64,000 nucleotides of DNA from Planctomycetota bacterium (GTDB lineage: Bacteria; Planctomycetota; Planctomycetia; Pirellulales; Pirellulaceae), in assembly GCA_016872775.1 (NCBI GenBank), contig VGZA01000001.1:248001-312000 (forward strand). The letters are read 5' to 3'. A program made the position numbers and the translations under genes. Positions 45,782 through 55,281 of this stretch are shown here, in pieces. The number at the start of each line of letters is the position of its first letter. Position 1 is the first letter of the stretch. The notes beneath the pieces were generated by a model. The model ran no database searches. It saw only the letters and a list, made by a program, of their open reading frames with translations, and had not been told where the DNA came from.

Positions 45782-46840
45782 ATGCGATATTTCGTAACTG
45801 CCATAGTGGTTTCGGCATTGTGGGTCGGGACGGCCTGGTGCCAGGAAAGCCTGCCCTCCAAAAAGGGGAATCCAGCAACGGGTAAAGCCAATACGCAAGG
45901 GAAATCGACCAGCGGTTCCGCCACAGGCAAATCGGCGGATGGAAGCGACAAGTCGGCGTCGAACAGCGGGAATCCCGCGTCTAAAACGGGGAAAGCAGCA
46001 CCCTCCGGAGTGTCCGACAAGACGACGGGCAAAACTACCAGCGATCCGGCGGGCAATTCCGGTAAATCGGCGGCGGGTGGCAACCCGGCCGACGGCCGGA
46101 ACAAGGAATCGTTGAATCCCCCCGCCGGCAATGCCGCTCGCGGCGGCACTTCCAACAAAGGCAAAACGGAAACGCCCACGCTGACCGCCGAGCAAAAAGA
46201 ACAGGTGAGCTACGCCATCGGGTTGGACCTGGCGGAACGGTTCAAGTCGGAAGGGGAAGACGTTGATTTCGAGATGATTCTGCGTGGGATGACCGATGGC
46301 TACGAGGGCAAGGATCCGGCCTTTACGCCGGAGCAGATGCAGACGGCCATGAACGTCTTCCAACAATACATGCAGGTCAAGGCTCAGGAGCAATTGCGGA
46401 GTTTCGCGGCCGAAAACGTGGCGTTCCTCGATGGCAACAAGAAAAAAGCCGGAGTCAAGGTCACCAAGAGCGGCCTGCAGTATCAGGTGCTCAAGAGCGG
46501 CAGCGGCAAGAGTCCTAAATCGACCGATTGGATCAAGGCCCATTATCACGGCACGCTGATCAACGGAAACGTGTTCGAAAGCACCGTGGAGCAAGGTGGC
46601 GAACCGGTCGAGATCGCCGTGGAGGACACGATTCCCGGCTGGGCCGAGGCGCTGGCAATGATGAAGGTCGGTGACAAGTGGCGATTGTTCATCCCGCCCA
46701 GCCTGGCCTACGGCGATATGGGGCAGGGGCCTGTACCGCCGCATGCGACTCTGATTTTCGAATTGGAACTTCTGGACATCGTCAAGCCGCCAAAGAGTGA
46801 GGGCGAGCAGGAAGCGAAGGCTCGCCAGAACCTGAAATAG
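45782..46840 (+). CDS. Mip-like FKBP-type peptidyl-prolyl cis-trans isomerase
   Basis: 352 residues from ATG 45782 (MRYFVTAIVVSALWVGTAWC), a signal peptide ending with a Cys that could be a lipobox. A long Ser/Gly/Lys-rich, disordered linker (residues ~22-125) precedes the Mip-type dimerisation helices (QKEQVSYAIGLDLAERF) and a C-terminal FKBP domain (VKAHYHGTLINGNVFES, GWAEALAMMKVGDKWRLFIPPSLAYG, HATLIFELELLDI). Catalyses proline isomerisation of exported proteins. The Shine-Dalgarno is GGAAC-like. It ends about 120 bases before the giant surface protein gene. Confidence 0.93.
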   Translation: MRYFVTAIVVSALWVGTAWCQESLPSKKGNPATGKANTQGKSTSGSATGKSADGSDKSASNSGNPASKTGKAAPSGVSDKTTGKTTSDPAGNSGKSAAGGNPADGRNKESLNPPAGNAARGGTSNKGKTETPTLTAEQKEQVSYAIGLDLAERFKSEGEDVDFEMILRGMTDGYEGKDPAFTPEQMQTAMNVFQQYMQVKAQEQLRSFAAENVAFLDGNKKKAGVKVTKSGLQYQVLKSGSGKSPKSTDWIKAHYHGTLINGNVFESTVEQGGEPVEIAVEDTIPGWAEALAMMKVGDKWRLFIPPSLAYGDMGQGPVPPHATLIFELELLDIVKPPKSEGEQEAKARQNLK

Positions 46841-46853
46841 TCGCCCCAAATTC

Positions 46854-46882
46854 TTGACGTCGCGCCCATTCCCCGGTAGCTT
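46854..46882 (+). promoter_or_regulatory. Sigma70-type promoter of the giant surface protein gene
   Basis: TTGACG (46854-46859), a 17-base spacer and TAGCTT (46877-46882), about 80 bases upstream of the ATG at 46963 and just past the FKBP stop. Confidence 0.5.
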
Positions 46883-46962
46883 CGTATTCGGCTTTTTCGG
46901 CCAAGAAACGAAGCACTGACTCGCCAGGGGAGTGCTGGCTCATGCGTCATTAGGACCGGGGT

Positions 46963-49900
46963 ATGCGTTTACGCGGTGGTGCGGCTCTCACGAGGCAAAG
47001 CCAGGTACGCAGGCGAATTGCGCGCGGTCGGGTTGCGCAAAGGGCGCTGTATTTCGAGGGGCTGGAATCGCGGCAGCTGCTTGCCGGCGACGTCGCCGCG
47101 GAACCATTATTCAGTTTCCGGCTGGAAATCGAAGACGCTGCCGGCGGAGTTGTGCATGCGGCCGCCGTCGGCGCGCCGCTCTGGCTGAATCTCTACGTGC
47201 GCGATCTGGCCGCCGACGGCGTTTTCGCGGCGTACGTGGATATTGAGTTCCCCTCGGCGTTGCTCGCGACTTCGGGCGGCATCCAATTCAGCGACGATTT
47301 TACGAATTTCCGCAGCGGTCAACTGAGTGCCGGGCTGATCGACGAGGTCGGCGCGGCGGCAAGCCTGGCGCCGACTGGATCCGCGGAACTGCATCTGCTG
47401 CGCGTGCCGTTTACCGCCACGCATGCCGGTGTTGCCCGCTTTCAAACCAGTCCGGCCGATATCCTGCCGGCCCACGATACGCTCGTCTACGGCAATAACC
47501 ATCCGATCCCGCAAACGGCGATTGTCTATGATTCGATCGAACTGGTGATCGGCGACGGAGGCGGTATCATCGTCGATCCGCCCGAACCGGTGCGATCCGT
47601 GAGCCTGTCGACGCAAATCAAGAACGAACAAGGAGCGCCGATTCGTGAGGTGAGAACCGGAGAATCGTTCGCAGTGGAAGTCCATGCCGACGACACGCGC
47701 AGCGACGAACAGGGTGTGTTCGCCTATCACGTTGACCTCCCGTTCGACGCGCGGCTGGTTCGGTTGGATCGGCTGGAGTATTCCGACGACTTCAGTAACG
47801 GCAAGCTGGCCAATTCAGAAATGCCGGGGCACCTGTTTGTCAGCGCGTTTGGCGGACTCAAAAGCAATTCGGCGGACGATCAATTGCTGTTCCGGGCTCA
47901 TTTCACGGCGATGCGGCCCGGGGACACGGCAATTCTGGTCCGGCCGTTGGAGACTCCTCCGGCGAAGCAGTGGCTGCTGTACGGACTGGATGAACCGTTG
48001 CCCGTCGACCATGTCCAGGCGACCGGCGCGGCGCTGGGAATTCGCGGCCCGGGCAGTAATACGCTCTCCGTCGAAGTTACGCTGCGCGCGACCAACCTGT
48101 TGGGGAACGATATCAGCGAGACAGCGCAAGGCAGCGACTTCCGAATCGAGGCCTGGGTGCGCGACCTTCGACCTCAGCCCCAAGGGATTTTCGCCGCCTA
48201 CGTTGACATGGCATTCGACGAAAACAAGGTGGCGGTCGTCGGGCCGATCCATCACGGCGATGATTTCTCCTTGGTCACCAGCGGCCGCGTCGGGCTAGAT
48301 GGAATCCTGGACGAAGTGGGAGGAATCGGAGGTCTTTCCAGCCCGGCGCCCGCAGCAAGTCGCTTGCTGTTCCGCGTGCCGATGCGTGCCGACGCAAACG
48401 GATCGGTGACCTTTCAAACCAATCCGACCGACCTCTCACCACGCAACGACCTGTTGATCTACGGCCTGGATACCCCCGTGTCGCTGGACCGCGTTCGCTT
48501 CGGCGCGGTCTCGTTGCAGATCCTGCCCGCCGTGCAAGTCCTCACCGCAAACCCCGACAGCTACGCGTTGCAGGAGGATTCGGCGCTGCGAGTTGATGTC
48601 GGCTCCGGCGTCCTCGCCAACGACCCGCCAATGGCCGACCGCACCGCAATCCTCGTCGTGCCTCCGCGTCTGGGACGTATCGCCTTCAACGCCGACGGGT
48701 CGTTTGGGTATCAACCGTTCCCGAATGTGAACGGTGTCGACCATTTTCAGTATGTGATGCTGGGGGACCAGCAGTCGTCGGAACGGACCGAAGTCCGGTT
48801 GGAGATCGCTGCCAAAGCGGACGGACCTTTGACCAAGCCAGAACGCTACGCGCTGTCCGCAACAGGTCTGTTGGACGTGCCGGCGGAGCGCGGTGTGCTT
48901 GTGAACGACCTGGACCCCGACGGCGATCCCCTGCAGGCCCGTCTCGAATCCCTGCCGCGATATGGTTCGATCGAACTGGACGCCGACGGTTCGTTTGTTT
49001 ACCGGCCCAACTCCGCCGGGATCGTCGAGGATCGCTTTACCTACCGGGCCTACGATGGCACCTATATGTCGGCGCCGACTCCGGTGGTGCTTAGTCCCTC
49101 CGGAACCGGATCGGTGATGAACTTCCAATTGGACGTTGTGAACATGCAAGGTCAAACGCTGCATGTCGTGCCCGTGGGAAGCCAGTTCCAGATTGTGGTC
49201 AGCGCCCAGGATCTGAGGCCTGACGGGCTCGGGATCTTGAGCGCGGGAGTCGTATTGCCGCTCGATTTGTCCGCCTTGGAAGCCACCGAAGTTCAGCTCA
49301 ATCCGCTGTTCAGCCTCTTCGGATTCGCCTCCGTCGAGGATGGTCGCGTCGAATTGGGAGGCAGCACCGGATTCAATCCGCTCACCCATAACCAGCTTGT
49401 GGAATTCGGCCGAATCACCCTGCGCGCACTCGCCGAACGAGACGATCTGGAATTCGGCGCCGTGCTGGCGCCCGAAAGCCAGAACTATCTGACAGGTTTT
49501 GCGATGAACCAGGAGGTGCTTTCGCTGATCCCGCACGAAATGGTGACACTCAACGTCGCCAGGATCGATATCGTCGCCGCGGACGATCCCGCCCGGCCGC
49601 TGCGCAGCCGCTGGCAAAATCAGAATCCGTACGACGTCAACGGCGATCAACGCGTCGAACCACTCGACGCCGCGAAGTTGATTTCGATGATTAATTTCCT
49701 GGCGACAAACGCGGCGTCCGAAGGCCCGGATCGTCTGGAACGGTATGCGGTGCCGAATCTGTTTTCCGATATCAATGGCGACTACGACACGACTCCCCAG
49801 GACGGCATCCTGTTGATCAACTACCTGAATGATCGCCTGCGGCAGGCGCAGGCCGCGTCCGGGGAAATGGCGGCAATGGTTTCAGACGGCGAGGGAGAAT

Positions 49901-50157
49901 CGACGATCAACAGGGCGTTCAACGCCGATGCTTCCGGCCGCTCAGGAACGAATCGACGCGAATCGAGCGAAATTCCTCGATTGTCCTTGGCGCGCGATAG
50001 TGCGCACGCGACTGTGCGGAATGCTCACAGATTCGGTGAGGCTCACGATCGGGCCTTGGCCGAACTTGATTGGTCGGCAATCGATCGGGAGGTCGTGAAA
50101 CTACGCGGTTTCCGTTCGGAACTGGCTGCCGGGCGGCAGGGCGTAATACGACGGTAA
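46963..50157 (+). CDS. Large secreted cohesin/cadherin-like protein with dockerin repeats
   Basis: 1064 residues. The N-terminus is Arg-rich and carries FEGLESRQLLAGD, the planctomycete LExRxLLA-type export motif, not a classical signal peptide. Domains in order: three cohesin-like modules (about residues 50-190, 210-355 and 362-515, each with a GVFAAYVDIEF or GIFAAYVDMAF strand and a FSDDF/YSDDF turn), two cadherin/VCBS-like modules (526-620, 626-710; VLANDPPMADRT, VLVNDLDPDGDPL), a fourth cohesin-like module (718-870), and a C-terminal dockerin type I pair (NPYDVNGDQRVEPLDA and DINGDYDTTPQDG, calcium-binding). Predicted surface or extracellular adhesin. No other cohesin or dockerin gene is in the window. 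Confidence 0.88.
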   Translation: MRLRGGAALTRQSQVRRRIARGRVAQRALYFEGLESRQLLAGDVAAEPLFSFRLEIEDAAGGVVHAAAVGAPLWLNLYVRDLAADGVFAAYVDIEFPSALLATSGGIQFSDDFTNFRSGQLSAGLIDEVGAAASLAPTGSAELHLLRVPFTATHAGVARFQTSPADILPAHDTLVYGNNHPIPQTAIVYDSIELVIGDGGGIIVDPPEPVRSVSLSTQIKNEQGAPIREVRTGESFAVEVHADDTRSDEQGVFAYHVDLPFDARLVRLDRLEYSDDFSNGKLANSEMPGHLFVSAFGGLKSNSADDQLLFRAHFTAMRPGDTAILVRPLETPPAKQWLLYGLDEPLPVDHVQATGAALGIRGPGSNTLSVEVTLRATNLLGNDISETAQGSDFRIEAWVRDLRPQPQGIFAAYVDMAFDENKVAVVGPIHHGDDFSLVTSGRVGLDGILDEVGGIGGLSSPAPAASRLLFRVPMRADANGSVTFQTNPTDLSPRNDLLIYGLDTPVSLDRVRFGAVSLQILPAVQVLTANPDSYALQEDSALRVDVGSGVLANDPPMADRTAILVVPPRLGRIAFNADGSFGYQPFPNVNGVDHFQYVMLGDQQSSERTEVRLEIAAKADGPLTKPERYALSATGLLDVPAERGVLVNDLDPDGDPLQARLESLPRYGSIELDADGSFVYRPNSAGIVEDRFTYRAYDGTYMSAPTPVVLSPSGTGSVMNFQLDVVNMQGQTLHVVPVGSQFQIVVSAQDLRPDGLGILSAGVVLPLDLSALEATEVQLNPLFSLFGFASVEDGRVELGGSTGFNPLTHNQLVEFGRITLRALAERDDLEFGAVLAPESQNYLTGFAMNQEVLSLIPHEMVTLNVARIDIVAADDPARPLRSRWQNQNPYDVNGDQRVEPLDAAKLISMINFLATNAASEGPDRLERYAVPNLFSDINGDYDTTPQDGILLINYLNDRLRQAQAASGEMAAMVSDGEGESTINRAFNADASGRSGTNRRESSEIPRLSLARDSAHATVRNAHRFGEAHDRALAELDWSAIDREVVKLRGFRSELAAGRQGVIRR

Positions 50158-50232
50158 GAAGCTGGCATGTGACTTGCGACTAACAGAACTGACGTTGCAG
50201 CCTGACAACGTAACCTGGCGGGAGATGAAACC

Positions 50233-50448
50233 GTGACAAGCAGTCAAGGTACTGGTGAAGATTGGGTCGAAACGCGGTTTCGCGAAGACGACCACCCCGA
50301 GTGGAAACGGACCTTTGATGCGGCGGTTCGCCGTTCGCTGGTCGACGAGGATCTGGCGGCCAGCCACACGATCTCGACGGTGCTGATGGCGATTGTCACA
50401 GTCGGCTTGTTATTGACGATTTTTGCGATCATGATGATGAGGAGATGA
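50233..50448 (+). CDS. Small single-pass membrane protein
   Basis: 71 residues from GTG 50233, preceded by GGGAGATGAAACC. A charged N-terminal half (ETRFREDDHPEWKRTFDAA) leads to one C-terminal transmembrane helix (STVLMAIVTVGLLLTIFAIMMMRR). No family recognised. It is followed 64 bases later by another tiny membrane protein. Confidence 0.65.
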   Translation: MTSSQGTGEDWVETRFREDDHPEWKRTFDAAVRRSLVDEDLAASHTISTVLMAIVTVGLLLTIFAIMMMRR

Positions 50449-50512
50449 GCGGCGGCACGCGCTGCTGCGCCATTTTTTCGCGAGTTGTTTTCGTCTGTAT
50501 TGGAGGTGCGCC

Positions 50513-50629
50513 ATGAACTGGACACGTCCTTACCTGCTTCGCGCGGATATGGTTCATTGGTTGCTGATCGGCATGATGGCGCTAGCCTTGCTGCTGGCAC
50601 TGGTCAGCCGACTGGCCGGCTGGTTCTGA
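50513..50629 (+). CDS. Tiny (38-residue) membrane protein
   Basis: MNWTRPYLLRADMVHWLLI then GMMALALLLALVSRLAGWF: one transmembrane helix with a basic N-terminus. ATG 50513 follows an excellent TGGAGGTGCGCC Shine-Dalgarno at optimal spacing, and the frame closes at TGA 50627-50629. It is too short for a typical ORF caller. It may be co-transcribed with the 71-residue protein 64 bases upstream and with ispE downstream. Confidence 0.6.
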   Translation: MNWTRPYLLRADMVHWLLIGMMALALLLALVSRLAGWF

Positions 50630-50723
50630 ACCGGCTCCGTACGCGACAAATCGGATTGAACGCGCCGCGGTTTCGACGCGACGTGGCGCTCGGTCAGCGA
50701 GCGTCTGGGTTTCACCTCCGCAG

Positions 50724-50740
50724 CCCCGTTCCCCGTTCCC
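50724..50740. repeat. GTTCCCC repeat upstream of ispE
   Basis: CCCCGTTCCCCGTTCCC, three C-runs separated by GTT; related arrays lie at 23924-23951 and 25016-25041. The minus strand carries three G-runs, not enough alone for a full G-quadruplex. Confidence 0.6.
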
Positions 50741-50755
50741 TACCAGGCGGTCGTC

Positions 50756-51724
50756 ATGATTGTTTGCCGCACAGGCAGCCAGATTGCGATTGAGACTCCA
50801 GCGAAGCTGAATCTCTTCCTGGAGGTGCTCGCCAGACGTCCGGATGGGTTCCATGAGATCGAGACGCTCATGGTTGCTGTCGATCGCTACGATTCGCTGA
50901 CAGCCACGCTGCTTGTGCGAGGAGAGTTCGACGAATCGGTGTCGGGCGGCATCGAGTTGTCCTGCGATTGGGCCACGGGCCTGCGCAGCGGTTCGCCCCG
51001 GTGCGGCGGATGCTGGGAGCCGCTCCCCGACGTTCGCGGTAACCTGGTTTTTCGGGCCTTGACGCAATTTCGAGCGTGGACGCGGGTTGCCCACGGAATC
51101 CGCGTCGCACTCACGAAGCGAATCCCCGCGGCGGCCGGACTCGGCGGAGCCTCCAGCGACGCGGCAGCCGCGCTTGTTGCCGCCAACCTGCTCTGGAACA
51201 CGCAGCTTTCTCCGACCGCCCTGCAGGCGTTCGCGGCGACACTTGGCAGCGACGTTCCATTCTTTCTGCAAGATGCTCCCGTCGCGGTGGCGCGGGGCCG
51301 TGGTGAGAGACTCGAACCAGTCCAGGCCATACCCCGGTTGCATTTCGTCATCGTTCGGCCGCCGATCGGGCTCGCGACGCCGCAGGTCTATCGGGCCTGC
51401 CAACCCGCGGAGTCGCCCCGCGACGTCGGACCACTGATCGCGGCACTGACCCATGGTTCCACCTCCGAATTGGCTCGTCATCTGCATAATCAACTCGCGC
51501 CCGCCGCACGCGGCGTCACGCCGTGGATCGCCCGTCTGGCCGACGCATTCGAACGCGCCGGCACGCTCGGCCACCAGATGAGCGGCAGCGGCTCGAGTTA
51601 TTTCGGCGTCGCTGCCAGCGCGAATCATGCCCGGCAAATCGCCGCTCGCTTGCGGCAACGTGACGTTGGAACCGTGTTCTGCGCTTCTCCCGTGCCCTGC
51701 TGGAGGTTTCCCGACGGAAACTGA
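50756..51724 (+). CDS. ispE: 4-diphosphocytidyl-2-C-methyl-D-erythritol kinase
   Basis: 322 residues. GHMP kinase of the non-mevalonate isoprenoid pathway that phosphorylates CDP-methylerythritol at the 2-hydroxyl. PAKLNLFLEVLARRPDGFHEI carries the N-terminal substrate lysine, and the ATP-binding glycine loop is PAAAGLGGASSDAAAAL. The C-terminal MSGSGSSYFGV motif is the GHMP motif 3. Start ATG 50756. GGCGG precedes it, and a GTTCCCC array lies at 50724-50740. The preceding two tiny membrane proteins may share its transcript. Confidence 0.94.
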   Translation: MIVCRTGSQIAIETPAKLNLFLEVLARRPDGFHEIETLMVAVDRYDSLTATLLVRGEFDESVSGGIELSCDWATGLRSGSPRCGGCWEPLPDVRGNLVFRALTQFRAWTRVAHGIRVALTKRIPAAAGLGGASSDAAAALVAANLLWNTQLSPTALQAFAATLGSDVPFFLQDAPVAVARGRGERLEPVQAIPRLHFVIVRPPIGLATPQVYRACQPAESPRDVGPLIAALTHGSTSELARHLHNQLAPAARGVTPWIARLADAFERAGTLGHQMSGSGSSYFGVAASANHARQIAARLRQRDVGTVFCASPVPCWRFPDGN

Positions 51725-52079
51725 CAGCCGAAGGATTCCAATGCGGATCACCAATGTTCGCATCCTGGCCTACTCATATCTCCTGCTCGCGACCGGTCCG
51801 CTCAATCGGCCGAGTAACCGGCAGGCATGCGGTTCACAGCCCACCATCATCGACTGTCTCGTGATCGACAACTAACTCACCTTGATACGCCATTCGAGTA
51901 CGAGTACCGGCTGGCGCCTGAGTACGAGGCCCGGGCAAACCGATCGGCCTACGGGGCAACGACGAGTTCCGGCAAGGGATTGTCCAGTAGCGAAGCTGGT
52001 CGAGAGGCGAGACCGAATGGGACGGAGCGAGCATTCCCAGGGCATTCCAGGATTTGTGTACTGCGATTAATATCAGGCT
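51725..52079. other. Gap between ispE and asnB
   Basis: 355 bases without a convincing gene. A short ORF from 51741 (MRITNVRILAYSYLLLATG, 44 codons) has no recognisable features. GAGTACGAG occurs twice, at 51896-51904 and 51920-51928, a short direct repeat. A TAATAT box about 10 bases before asnB might be part of its promoter, but no -35 was fixed. Confidence 0.4.
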
Positions 52080-54002
52080 ATGTGCGGTATCACCGGAGCG
52101 GCGTGGGCGAATCCAGCGCAGGGCCTGAACGAGGCTGACCTTGGACGGATGACCGACGTGCTTAGGCACCGCGGGCCCGACGACGTCGGCCAATATCGCT
52201 CGGAACTGCGATTGCATTCGGCGTCTGGTTCCGTGCCCGGAGTCGCACTCGGATTCCGAAGACTTTCGATTATCGATCTGTCGACCGGCCATCAGCCGAT
52301 GAGCAACGAGGATAGCTCGGTATGGGTCGTCTTCAACGGCGAGATCTACAACTTCGCGGCGCTCCGCAAACGGCTGGAAGGCGCCGGCCACGTCTTTCGT
52401 ACTCGGAGCGACACCGAGACCATCGTCCATTTGTACGAGGACGAAGGCCCGGACTGTTTCCGGCACTTGAATGGCATGTTTGCCGTTGCGATCTGGGACG
52501 CGGCCCGGCGGCGACTGGTCCTGGGACGGGACCGGTCGGGCGAAAAGCCGCTCGTTTATTTCCCCGAGCCGGGTCGAATCGTGTTCGCCAGCGAACTGAA
52601 ATCGCTGCTTGAAGCACCAGGGATCCCGCGCGAAGTGGACCCCAACGCGATCGACGAGTACCTGACATACCAGTACGTTCCCCACCCGAATACGATTTTC
52701 CGAGGCATTCGCAAACTGCCGCCTGGGCATTATGCCATCTGGTCCGGCGGCGACGAGCCGTGCCAGGTTCACCCGTATTGGTCGCCCGATCTCAGCGTCG
52801 AAGCTGCCATTTCGGAATCGGATGCGATCGAACAGTTGCGCGCGTTGCTCGAGTCCGCGGTAACGATGAGGATGCAAAGCGAAGTGCCGCTGGGCGCGTT
52901 TCTTTCCGGAGGCGTCGATTCGTCGCTGGTCACGGCGCTGATGCAGAAGAACTCGACCGACCGCATCAAGACGTTCTCCATCGGGTTCAACGTCAAGGCG
53001 TACGACGAGACGCCGTTCGCGCGGCGCGTTTCGGACCACCTTGGGACCGAACACCAGGAGTTCCAGGTTACCCCCGACGCGCTCGAAGTGCTGCCGAAAC
53101 TGGCGTGGCATTATGACGAGCCTTTCGGTGACAGTTCGGCGGTGCCGACCTGGTACCTGTCGCAACTGACGCGACAGAAGGTGACGGTCGCGTTGACCGG
53201 TGACGGGGGCGACGAGTTATTCGCCGGCTACCCTCGCTACAAAGCGGCGATCTGGGGGGCGCGCCTGGACCGGATGCCATGGCTGCGAGCGATGCTGGCG
53301 GCAAGAGCCTGGCAAGTGCTGCCGGGCGCCGGACGGCAGAAGTCGCTGGCGCGCAAGTTTCGGCGGTTCAGCGAGGCGCTGGGATACGCGCCTCAGCGCC
53401 GTTATCTCGAGTGGATCGCGATTTTCAACGAATGCCGCCGCGCCGCGATTTACACGAACGAGTTTGTCGGCAAATTGGGCGACTCCGATCCCGCGACGTT
53501 TGTCGCCGACGCCTGGAAACGGGTAGGGAAACGCGACGCACTAACGGCCGTTTCGCTGGCCGATCTGGTCACCTACCTGCCGTGTGACCTGATGGCGAAG
53601 GTCGATATCGCATCGATGGCGCATGGACTGGAGAGCCGCCAACCGTTCCTCGACCATCGGCTGATCGAGTTTAGTATCGGGTTACCGTCGCGATTCAAGA
53701 TGCGAGGCGGACGAGGCAAATATCTGCTGCGTCGCGCGTTCCGGGATCTGCTGCCGCCGGAGATCTGGTCGCGCAAGAAAATGGGGTTCGGCGTGCCGCT
53801 GGATCGCTGGTTCCGCAAGGAGCTGAGGCCGATGGCGCACGACCTGCTCTTGGACCAGACCGCCCGGCAGCGTGGCTATGTTCGTCCCGAGGCGATCGAG
53901 GCCCTGTTGCGCGAGCACGATTCGTGTGCGTTTGATCACAGTTATCGGCTCTGGGCGCTGCTGATGCTGGAGCTGTGGCACCGGCGCTGGGCGGATCCTT
54001 GA
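52080..54002 (+). CDS. asnB: Asparagine synthase (glutamine-hydrolysing)
   Basis: 640 residues. The N-terminal Ntn glutamine amidotransferase domain begins with the catalytic Cys2 (MCGITGAAW) and holds RGPDDVGQY and GFRRLSIIDL. The C-terminal ATP pyrophosphatase domain has the P-loop PLGAFLSGGVDSSLVTALM. It makes asparagine or, in many planctomycetes, an amide on a cell-envelope or exopolysaccharide precursor; context gives no hint. Start ATG 52080 is fixed by the required Cys at position 2. It stands alone and ends 164 bases before a TIM-barrel operon. Confidence 0.95.
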   Translation: MCGITGAAWANPAQGLNEADLGRMTDVLRHRGPDDVGQYRSELRLHSASGSVPGVALGFRRLSIIDLSTGHQPMSNEDSSVWVVFNGEIYNFAALRKRLEGAGHVFRTRSDTETIVHLYEDEGPDCFRHLNGMFAVAIWDAARRRLVLGRDRSGEKPLVYFPEPGRIVFASELKSLLEAPGIPREVDPNAIDEYLTYQYVPHPNTIFRGIRKLPPGHYAIWSGGDEPCQVHPYWSPDLSVEAAISESDAIEQLRALLESAVTMRMQSEVPLGAFLSGGVDSSLVTALMQKNSTDRIKTFSIGFNVKAYDETPFARRVSDHLGTEHQEFQVTPDALEVLPKLAWHYDEPFGDSSAVPTWYLSQLTRQKVTVALTGDGGDELFAGYPRYKAAIWGARLDRMPWLRAMLAARAWQVLPGAGRQKSLARKFRRFSEALGYAPQRRYLEWIAIFNECRRAAIYTNEFVGKLGDSDPATFVADAWKRVGKRDALTAVSLADLVTYLPCDLMAKVDIASMAHGLESRQPFLDHRLIEFSIGLPSRFKMRGGRGKYLLRRAFRDLLPPEIWSRKKMGFGVPLDRWFRKELRPMAHDLLLDQTARQRGYVRPEAIEALLREHDSCAFDHSYRLWALLMLELWHRRWADP

Positions 54003-54063
54003 TTCCAACTTGAAAGGTCGAAAGACAATACTACTGAGCTGATCGAAACGCCCCTTCAGGTCG

Positions 54064-54109
54064 AAACAGAGTCTCGGCGCTTCTGTTTGACGTTGGGGTT
54101 GGCTAGAAT
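54064..54109 (+). promoter_or_regulatory. Putative promoter/operator of the TIM-barrel operon
   Basis: A 7-bp inverted repeat AAACAGA/TCTGTTT (54064-54070 with 54082-54088) is followed by TAGAAT at 54104-54109, a possible -10. A -35 at ordinary spacing (TTCTGT) is poor. The inverted repeat might be an operator. Weak evidence. Confidence 0.3.
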
Positions 54110-54166
54110 CGTCGACTTTCCTGTCGTTGTCACTCCCTAACTGTCTCGGCCTGGAAAGTCACCGTC

Positions 54167-55246
54167 ATGTTCGAAGATACCACGAGCGGCCCGACGCGCC
54201 GCGGGTTTTTACAGTCGGCGTCGGTTGCGGCCTTGGCCGTAACGTTGCCACCGGCCGGCGCGGCCCGCGTCAAGCTCGGTTACGACAACTTCGCGGTCCG
54301 GGCGATGGGCTGGAAGGCCGAACAGTTGATCGAATACGGAAAGACGTTGAAGATCGACTCGCTATTTATCTCGGATCTCGACGCTCTGGGGGAACTCGAT
54401 ACGAAACGCCTGCAAACGCTGCGTGCGCAAGCGGCCGACGCGGGCCAGCAGATTCATGTCGGCACCTGGAGCATCTGCCCCAGTTCGGGACGCTTCCGCA
54501 ACAAGTGGGGAACGGCCGAGGAGCACTTGCGGTTGGGGATCCGTATCGCCAAGGACCTCGGTTCGCCCGTGCTGCGCGTGGTGCTGGGCGACAGCGGCGA
54601 TCGGGTTTCCGTCGGCGGAATTCAAGCCCGCATCGACGATACGGTCAAAGTCTGCAAGGCGTGCCGCGCACTGGCGATCGACTCGGGCGTCAAAATCGCG
54701 GTTGAAAATCATGCCGGCGATCTGCAGGCGCACGAGTTGGTTCGGTTGATCGAGCAGGCGGGCAAAGACTATGTCGGCGCGAATCTCGATTCGGGCAACG
54801 CCACCTGGACGCTCGAAGACCCGCTGAGCAATCTCGAAGTGCTCGGCCCTTACGCGCTGACGACCAGCCTGCGCGACTCGGCGGTCTGGGAGAGCGAAAG
54901 CGGGGCTACCGTGCAATGGACGGCGATGGGCGACGGCAATGTCGATCTGCGGACCTACTTTCGGCGTTTTGTGGAACTCTGCCCAGGCGTGCCGATCCAT
55001 ATCGAAACGATTTCCGGGTTCAATCGCGAGTTTCCCTACCTGAAGCCTGAATTCTGGCGCGGATACGCCGACGTGCGAGCCGAAATTTTCGCGCGGTTCG
55101 TGGCCCTGGCGAAGTCCGGAAAACCACGCCCCGCCTGGTCCCCGCCGTCGGGGAAAGATGCGAAAATCGCCGAGCAGGAATACCAGAAGCAGGAGCTGGA
55201 ACGGAGCCTGCAATTTTGCAGAGAGTTGCTCGCCGAATTGTCGTGA
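54167..55246 (+). CDS. Tat-exported sugar phosphate isomerase/epimerase-like TIM-barrel protein
   Basis: 359 residues with a twin-arginine leader (TRRGFLQSASVAALAVTLPP). The body is an AP-endonuclease-2-type TIM barrel: LGIRIAKDLGSPVLRVVLGD, KIAVENHAGDLQAHELVRLIE and GANLDSGN; ENHAGD and the later HIETISGF are the usual metal-binding strands. Family: xylose-isomerase-like enzymes acting on sugars or cyclitols. Substrate unknown. First of three genes, with DUF1805 and a dicarboxylate symporter following at 35 and 4 bases. Confidence 0.88.
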   Translation: MFEDTTSGPTRRGFLQSASVAALAVTLPPAGAARVKLGYDNFAVRAMGWKAEQLIEYGKTLKIDSLFISDLDALGELDTKRLQTLRAQAADAGQQIHVGTWSICPSSGRFRNKWGTAEEHLRLGIRIAKDLGSPVLRVVLGDSGDRVSVGGIQARIDDTVKVCKACRALAIDSGVKIAVENHAGDLQAHELVRLIEQAGKDYVGANLDSGNATWTLEDPLSNLEVLGPYALTTSLRDSAVWESESGATVQWTAMGDGNVDLRTYFRRFVELCPGVPIHIETISGFNREFPYLKPEFWRGYADVRAEIFARFVALAKSGKPRPAWSPPSGKDAKIAEQEYQKQELERSLQFCRELLAELS

Positions 55247-55281
55247 ACTTGCCACCCAACTTGCAACCAGGAGCCCGCATC

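Noticed and set aside
51741-51875. 44-codon ORF after ispE
   Set aside because: No Shine-Dalgarno and no recognisable features.
51834-53165. 443-codon minus-strand ORF
   Set aside because: Antisense shadow of asnB, rich in Arg and without family motifs.
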